From Ashinkailepas kermadecensis (lineage: Eukaryota; Arthropoda; Thecostraca; Neolepadidae), in assembly GCA_034440615.1 (NCBI GenBank), contig JAOTOM010003826.1, forward strand, positions 125,892 through 189,891: a DNA stretch of 64,000 bases. The letters run 5' to 3'. Each line of letters opens with the position of its first letter. Positions within the stretch are counted from its first letter, which is position 1. The notes under the pieces are model-generated. The model had not been told where the DNA came from. It did no database searches and saw only the letters and a program-made list of their open reading frames with translations. Positions 58,448 through 64,000 of this stretch are shown here, one piece after another. Position numbers and translations under genes: made by a program.

Positions 58448-60539
58448 TCAGCCTTCTCCCTCACTTGGAATCTCTCTTGGAATCTCATCTCTGCAAATAC
58501 AAGCAATATTCGACACGCACAAGTTTCTGGCAACATGCCATCGAGACCGTGTGGAGTGTGCGTTCAGCCACTCCACAGTGCTAGATAGGCTGGGATATAT
58601 AGCTTCCTAGGAACTTGGGATAAGGGATTGATTGGGGTGGGAGTATGTACATTCCTAGTACCTTTTCTATATAGGCTTAACCCAGATGGGCCCCTGTGGC
58701 TCTTAGTAAGCCTTAATACTTTATGACTTTATGATGTGCGTCGTGAATTAAAGGGGTCTACGTTCCACAAGTGTGTTGCGACGCGCTACCAATAAAATGT
58801 CGAGCGACGCCTCCGGTATAGACACCGAAACAAAGTAAAGGTATCTTGCACCGATACACGTCTGACTCCGCTGAAAGTAGACCTAAGTTTCGTTACAGAA
58901 TTATTAATGCACATTGTGATTCACGTTGACCCATATGGGCCCCAAAACATGGCTCTCTTATGACGTCAGAGCAGAGAGGTTTTCTTGAAATCGCCGATGA
59001 CTACCTACTTCGCTATATTGATATATCCTTGCGCATTCCTTCATGGCGCCTTGGTTCCTGGGCATGTGGAAGGTGGGTTATACGTGGTTTTGTTTTGTTT
59101 GTAGTCATATCACCGTCTTTATCATTGCACGAGTGAGCGAATTTGTACTTTAAGGTGTTCTACGAATCCTTTGAATTTATCTTTCTAGTACCTACAATGT
59201 GACTAGGATGATGGGACCACTCATTTCCTGTGCAAATGCTTGCTTCTCAGTTTGTGAACAAAATAACACCAAAAAAGTGGCTTTGTTTTAGGTAGCAGCA
59301 TAAAAGTACTGCCTAAAATATAAAATAAACACCTGACATAACCTAACCTTGCATAACCTAATGTAGGTTCAGAGAAACAAAAAGTTGTAATCAAAATTTG
59401 AAGAACTTCAAACAACTTATGTTCTTATAATTTACCAGATTCTGAAGAAAACTAATCCAAACTAGCAACCTAACATGGCCTGCTTTGGAAGAAGAAACAA
59501 TTTCCAACATATGTGGGGAATATTTTTGGAGTTTTTTTCAATAAAAAATAAGCTAAAAAATATGGTATTATTGCAGATCAAGGTAGAATTTGATTCTTTG
59601 GAATGTCTTTTTAGTACAGTGTATTTTAACATGAAAAAGATGATGCAACCAGTCATTTTCTCTGCAAATTATTACTTTTTAGTTGGCAAAGAAATACACT
59701 CATAATCTTCACTCTACAAATATAGTCAATATCATATAATTGTCCATACCTGGTGTGTCGCAGACATCATTAAGAAGAAGTTCAACACTGTGCACTCAAT
59801 TCAATGCTCTTTGACATTGAAAACCTTATGTTTCTGGCTTCATTCCATATTCATTCCTGACAAGAAATATTGGCGGCCACACTCATCCATAGCCTTCGAT
59901 CAAGGCTGGAAGTTCCTTATGATGCTGTTAATGTTAATGGCAGCACTAGGAATGTCTGCAAGATTCGATGATGTTGAGGCTGAAAAGTATGTTTGGGGAA
60001 ATTCTGGTTTTCTGGTTCGGTTAGGTTTTGTTGGGTTAGATTATATTATGCTATAATATATTTTATATATTATGCTACATTATCTTAGTCTAGGGTAGGT
60101 TAGGTTAGGATATTTTATTTTTGTCTATGATTTATCTTCATATGTATTTTTTTAAATTCAATTCTTGATTGATTGAGCAGTAAATGAGACAAACCACATG
60201 CAGCCATGCATGTCAATGTAAGTTCAGCTTTGCAGTGTACAGGTTGAGCTCCAGCATCTCACACAATTATTAAGCTTTCTTTTGAGGACAACCACACAAG
60301 TTTATAATTTTTCCAACAACACAGGGTCATTCCCAGCAAGGTTATTTGCTCACATTGTTCCAAGGTCTGCCAGTATTTGTTTTTTTTTAAAGGAATTCCA
60401 TGGCCATGAGATTCAAAATTTCCTTCTCAAAGCATCAAAGCTTTATAAGCTGCAGTCTGAGTGCTGGTCAGTCCAACACCATTGTGGTACAGACGGACAA
60501 GCCACAGCCTAGACGATACCATTTTAAAGGGATATGGAC
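58448..60539. other. Intergenic, no gene recognised
   Basis: AT-rich from about 59100 onward. A CTTAATACTTTATGACTTTATGATG end near 58710-58735 recalls the CR1 3' region at 38490 and could be another LINE relic. A short GTTAGGTTAGG run lies near 60105. Confidence 0.4.
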
Positions 60540-61690
60540 CGAACGTGTGGTTCAGTTGCTATAGCTTCAATTTCCATCAAATAGACGTCATTCAATGTGG
60601 CTTGTTATGCGGTATCAGAAAGCTAAGCAATTTAATTATTTTTCAAGGACATAGGTCAAGCTGATTCTTTGGTCATCTCAATTTGTTTTCGTTTTCACTC
60701 AAACCTGTCCAAATCTAGTATCAAGCAAACACTCAAGTAACATTTCAAACTGGGACATGTCATTGTCAAAGGTTTGATTGAGTTTTTTGATGACCTAGCA
60801 TTTCATCACTATGGCTTCAAGTTGCAGAAAATGGATGTCGTTCGACATTGATTATTGTGCAGTATCATAAAATTGATTATTTGAAATAATCTTGGTCAAC
60901 ATTCAAGCTGATTTCTTTGGTCACCTCAATTTTTTTCTCACCCAACCCTACCCAGATCCACTCAAGCGATAGTCCATGGTGAACCCTCGGGTAACATTTT
61001 GAAACCAGGATATGTCAAGGTCAAACCTCAAGGTCAAAGGCTAGTTTGATTTTTTCAGTCTTCGAGATTTGTTGCTTTGGGTTCAATATGCACCAATTGG
61101 GTGTCATTCAGTGTCACCATTTGGGTGTCATGTCATTTCCTCGGTCGCCTCAAATTTTTCCCCGCCCTAACCTACCCACATCTGGTATCAAGCAATAGCC
61201 TGTGGTGAACCTCGAGTATCATTTCAAAACGGGACATGTCAACATCAGACCACAAGATCGAAGGTTAGCTTAGATTGCTCTAAATCCTCGCGCCTTGTCG
61301 CCATGTCTTCAATTTTCATCAAGTGGTTGTCATTTGGCATGCCTTGATATTCTCTAGCAAACTGTTCAGACATCACATTAATTTTCAGTCAAAGGTCAAA
61401 CTCATTTCTTTGATCGCCCAGTGTTTCTTCGTTTTCTCCCAAAGCTACCCATGTTTGGTATCAAGAGATAGCCTGTGGGCAACCCTCAAGTAACATTTCA
61501 ACCCGGGACATGTCAGGTCAAGCCTCAAGGTCAAAGGTTAGTTATAATTTTTTTCAAAGTCCTTGCATTTTGTCGCTGTGGCTTCAATTTTCATTATGTG
61601 GGTGTCATTCGACGTGGCTTGCCGGACGGTTTCAGAATGCTGAGATATCTAAATCATTTTGAAGGTGTCGAAGGTCCGGTGTAGTGATTA
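60540..61690 (+). repeat. Degenerate tandem repeat, about 250-bp unit, 4-5 copies
   Basis: The ordered blocks TTTGGTC.CCTCAATTT, a CCCAACCTACCCA-type tract, GGGACATGTCA (about 60749, 61002, 61229, 61502), CTCAAGGTCAAAGG, TGGCTTCAATTTTCAT and GGTGTCATTCGACGTGGCTT recur at 227-273-bp spacing. Copies are strongly diverged. Exact TCAAGGTCA lies at 61015-61023, 61028-61036 and 61525-61533. Confidence 0.85.
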
Positions 61691-61885
61691 AGTGTGATGG
61701 GAATGAGAGGATCAGATCTATTTTTGTTTGCAGCCATTGTGATAGCAAGCACTCATATCGTATATGACTAGGAGCTCCCCCAAGAAATATGTCACAACCT
61801 GCTCGGACGGCGCTCTCATCACTGTTTTTTAAAACTTATACTGCCACATTGCTGTTCCAGAATAAAATATATAGCTTTTTTTTCT

Positions 61886-62520
61886 CAAATTGTCCGCTCC
61901 CCCCCTCAGACGAGGCACCACCTTTCCATGGTGAGGGGATTGTGTGTCCCAAGGACCCGGCAGACAAGGCCATCGGTCCAATGGTGAGGGGCGAGACTAA
62001 GAGTGCCTCACTCATCCTTCCATCCATATGCTCTGTGCTGCTTGCATTGCACTGTGCTGCTTGCAAATTGGTCACACCTACAACACACACAGCTACCTTC
62101 TGACCGGCATTGACAGTCCGCTATGTCCAAGGTGTCACAACGCACTGTCAGTGCAGCATGTATTGATTTCCTGTTGCTGACTTCACAATGAGCGAAGGCA
62201 CCACTTTTGGGTGTGCTTCTCTCTCCCTTAGGAAAGCATTGTGCAACAAGTATCCTATTGTTCAATCAGGACAGCTTTTCCACTTCCTATCAGAAATCAA
62301 GTTTTCTATAACATATGCTACTAATTAACTCTCTTTACAACTGACAAAATGAGATTCGTAGCATGACATGCTATCGCACCTGTACTTGACCTTGTACATG
62401 TCATTCTGACTAACTTTTCTTTGCATTTCACTGTTTGACTGACGATGTTATGGACGCTGCATGACCGACGCAGTAGATGCGCCCCTAAGCCCCAATAACA
62501 AACCAACCTAATTGTCCGCT
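61886..62520 (+). mobile_element. Probable 5'-truncated retroelement with shared tail
   Basis: The tail GCTGCATGACCGACGCAGTA, then GATGCGCCCCTAAGCCCCAA and TAACAAACCAACC (about 62456-62508), matches the short insertions at 5188 and 13594. AATTGTCCGCT occurs at about 61886 and again right after the tail, a possible 11-bp target-site duplication enclosing about 610 bp. The body has no recognised domain, so the left limit is tentative. Confidence 0.5.
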
Positions 62521-62619
62521 TTCCTCTTAATGGTTCAACGGAAGTTGTCAAATTTCCAAGAGAAGCCACACGTAAATGCTCACGATTTTATTACCGGTCA
62601 GAGTTCATAACTGCAAGAG

Positions 62620-62930
62620 AGCAATGTTGATTCGGGAATTGTCATGGTGGCTACTTGCCTGAGGGGCGCCATTTCTTTGGAGGGGCGCCACTGCGAAAGC
62701 ACCTTCAGCCTCTGGCTGAAAAATTCGAGGGGCGGGTTACACTCGGTCCTTCCCGAAGGGGCGCTTTTCCTTCCAAGGGGGTGCATTTTTCTTTCATGGG
62801 GGCGCTTCTGGCTGAAAAAAAATTCGAGCGGGTACACTGGAATCTTTTCAGAGGGGCGCCTTTTCCCGGCCAGAGGAACGCCTCCTTCCATGTGGGGGGG
62901 GCACACGCTCTTAGTGCCACACCCTTTATC
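62620..62930 (+). repeat. Dispersed repeat, copy 2
   Basis: Homologous to 7498-7722. This copy is longer and shows an internal GGGGCGCC-type motif repeated about seven times at irregular 18-45-bp intervals. Confidence 0.65.
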
Positions 62931-64000
62931 CGCCCTGGTTGTCATTCCATCAAATTGTGTCCTGGTAAAACTGGAAAACATGGGAAAGGTTAGTGTGACA
63001 TGGGAAAAAAACATGGGGTAGTCCATATTTATTACAACAAAACCATCGTCGAATATTTTCTGTTTTCCTGCTACAAGAGAGTAACGTTTAACGTGCTTAC
63101 ATCATTGCTCTATGGTAATTGTGAAATCAGGCCCAGCATATATGACATAAAGCTAGATGTTCATAGGCAGTGCTAAGGAGTTAAGCTTGCTAATTTTGGC
63201 AGCACTTTTTGTCCCCAAAATATTATTTTTAACAATGGTAAATCTGAAAACCAGGCATTGAAAATGAAGTGGCCGAAATCCAAGGTTTTTTTGGGGGGGG
63301 TGAAGGTGAGCCCTTCCTCTGTCCTGTCCTAACTTACTGCATCCCTGGGTTGCCCCCCCTCACAATTTCGGAAACCGTGGTTACAGCCATGCCAGGCACA
63401 CTGGTCTTTGGGAAATGTACACTAAGCACAGTGCCAAAACAGCTATCAAAATAGTGCAATGCATCATAATAGAGCAATTTTTATATATTGTGTATATGTC
63501 TACATCTATTTTAACTTGAGACCAAAACTTTGTATTCCAAATGTCACATAGTAGTGTGCTCAATACATGTGATAAAATTTTGCAATTTCCATGTCATCCT
63601 ACCAACAATATGTTACATCAATTGGTTTATAGGTGTATTTATGAACAGAAAAAATGTTACTGCCATTCTGATCCTTTCCAGTTTGCACTCGAAATGCAAA
63701 AATCTTGTCTACAAAAAGATGTCTTAAAAAAGTGCCTTAGTTACCATGATTGATGTTAAAATAATGCTACAATCGCATCTTCAGGTTTTCCGACCCATTT
63801 TTCTTTAAAAAGATAAAGATATTAATTCATAAACAGCCCTTATGATTATGAATATGGTCCTTTTCTGGATGTAGAAAATAATTTCAATCATTTTGTAGCA
63901 AAACATTGCAGTGATGAGTATGACAATCAAGAACTGTGCACAAGAAATGTGGCACGCTGGATAGATGGCACATCCTTCATTATGAAAAAGTGTTTTCTCC
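62931..64000. other. Right edge, no gene recognised
   Basis: AT-rich non-coding sequence with only short domain-free frames. Confidence 0.4.

Noticed and set aside
60095..60110. TTAGG-like telomere repeat
   Set aside because: Only two or three units (GGTTAGGTTAGG). This is common in arthropod DNA and not a telomere.

Overview
The window is animal nuclear DNA. It has spliced genes, GT-AG introns, tRNA-derived SINEs, LINEs, a hAT transposon, long minisatellites and CpG-rich islands. The one cellular gene I recognise is an NR5A nuclear receptor of the arthropod FTZ-F1 type. This, together with short TTAGG-like runs near 60.1 kb, points to an arthropod, possibly a crustacean. The species cannot be named from the sequence.

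The left half (1-29.6 kb) is the 3' part of ftz-f1 on the + strand. Four exons (10966-11522, 27481-27739, 28794-28894, 29469-29645) join in frame into 363 codons covering the FTZ-F1 box, the hinge and the whole ligand-binding domain with its AF-2 helix. The zinc-finger DNA-binding exons are not visible, so they probably lie before base 1. A 16-kb intron separates the first two exons. It and the region upstream hold at least eight minisatellites (units of 12-65 bp), three copies of a tRNA-Val-derived SINE, and very short SINE-tail insertions with clear target-site duplications.

From 29.6 to 37.7 kb I see no gene. There is a tRNA-like SINE head, CpG-rich stretches, a perfect 18-bp-stem palindrome, a 104-bp duplication, TA arrays and a GC-rich patch.

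From 37.7 to 58.4 kb the window is a transposon cluster. A CR1-type LINE fragment comes first. LINE A (I-group, with endonuclease, reverse transcriptase and RNase H, minus strand) is inserted in the CR1 3' repeat. A 3.4-kb hAT element sits inside LINE A's RNase H with an exact 8-bp duplication. LINE B (minus strand) follows with a full-length ORF2 but an endonuclease active-site substitution. LINE C (plus strand) is a diverged, broken relative placed head-to-head with B. All three LINE 3' UTRs keep the same series of RNA hairpins, with compensatory base changes between A/B and C. This is the most interesting structure in the window.

The right end (58.4-64 kb) has no gene. It carries a roughly 250-bp degenerate tandem repeat containing exact copies of the FTZ-F1 binding consensus, a probable LINE/SINE 3' tail, and a second copy of a dispersed repeat also found near 7.6 kb.
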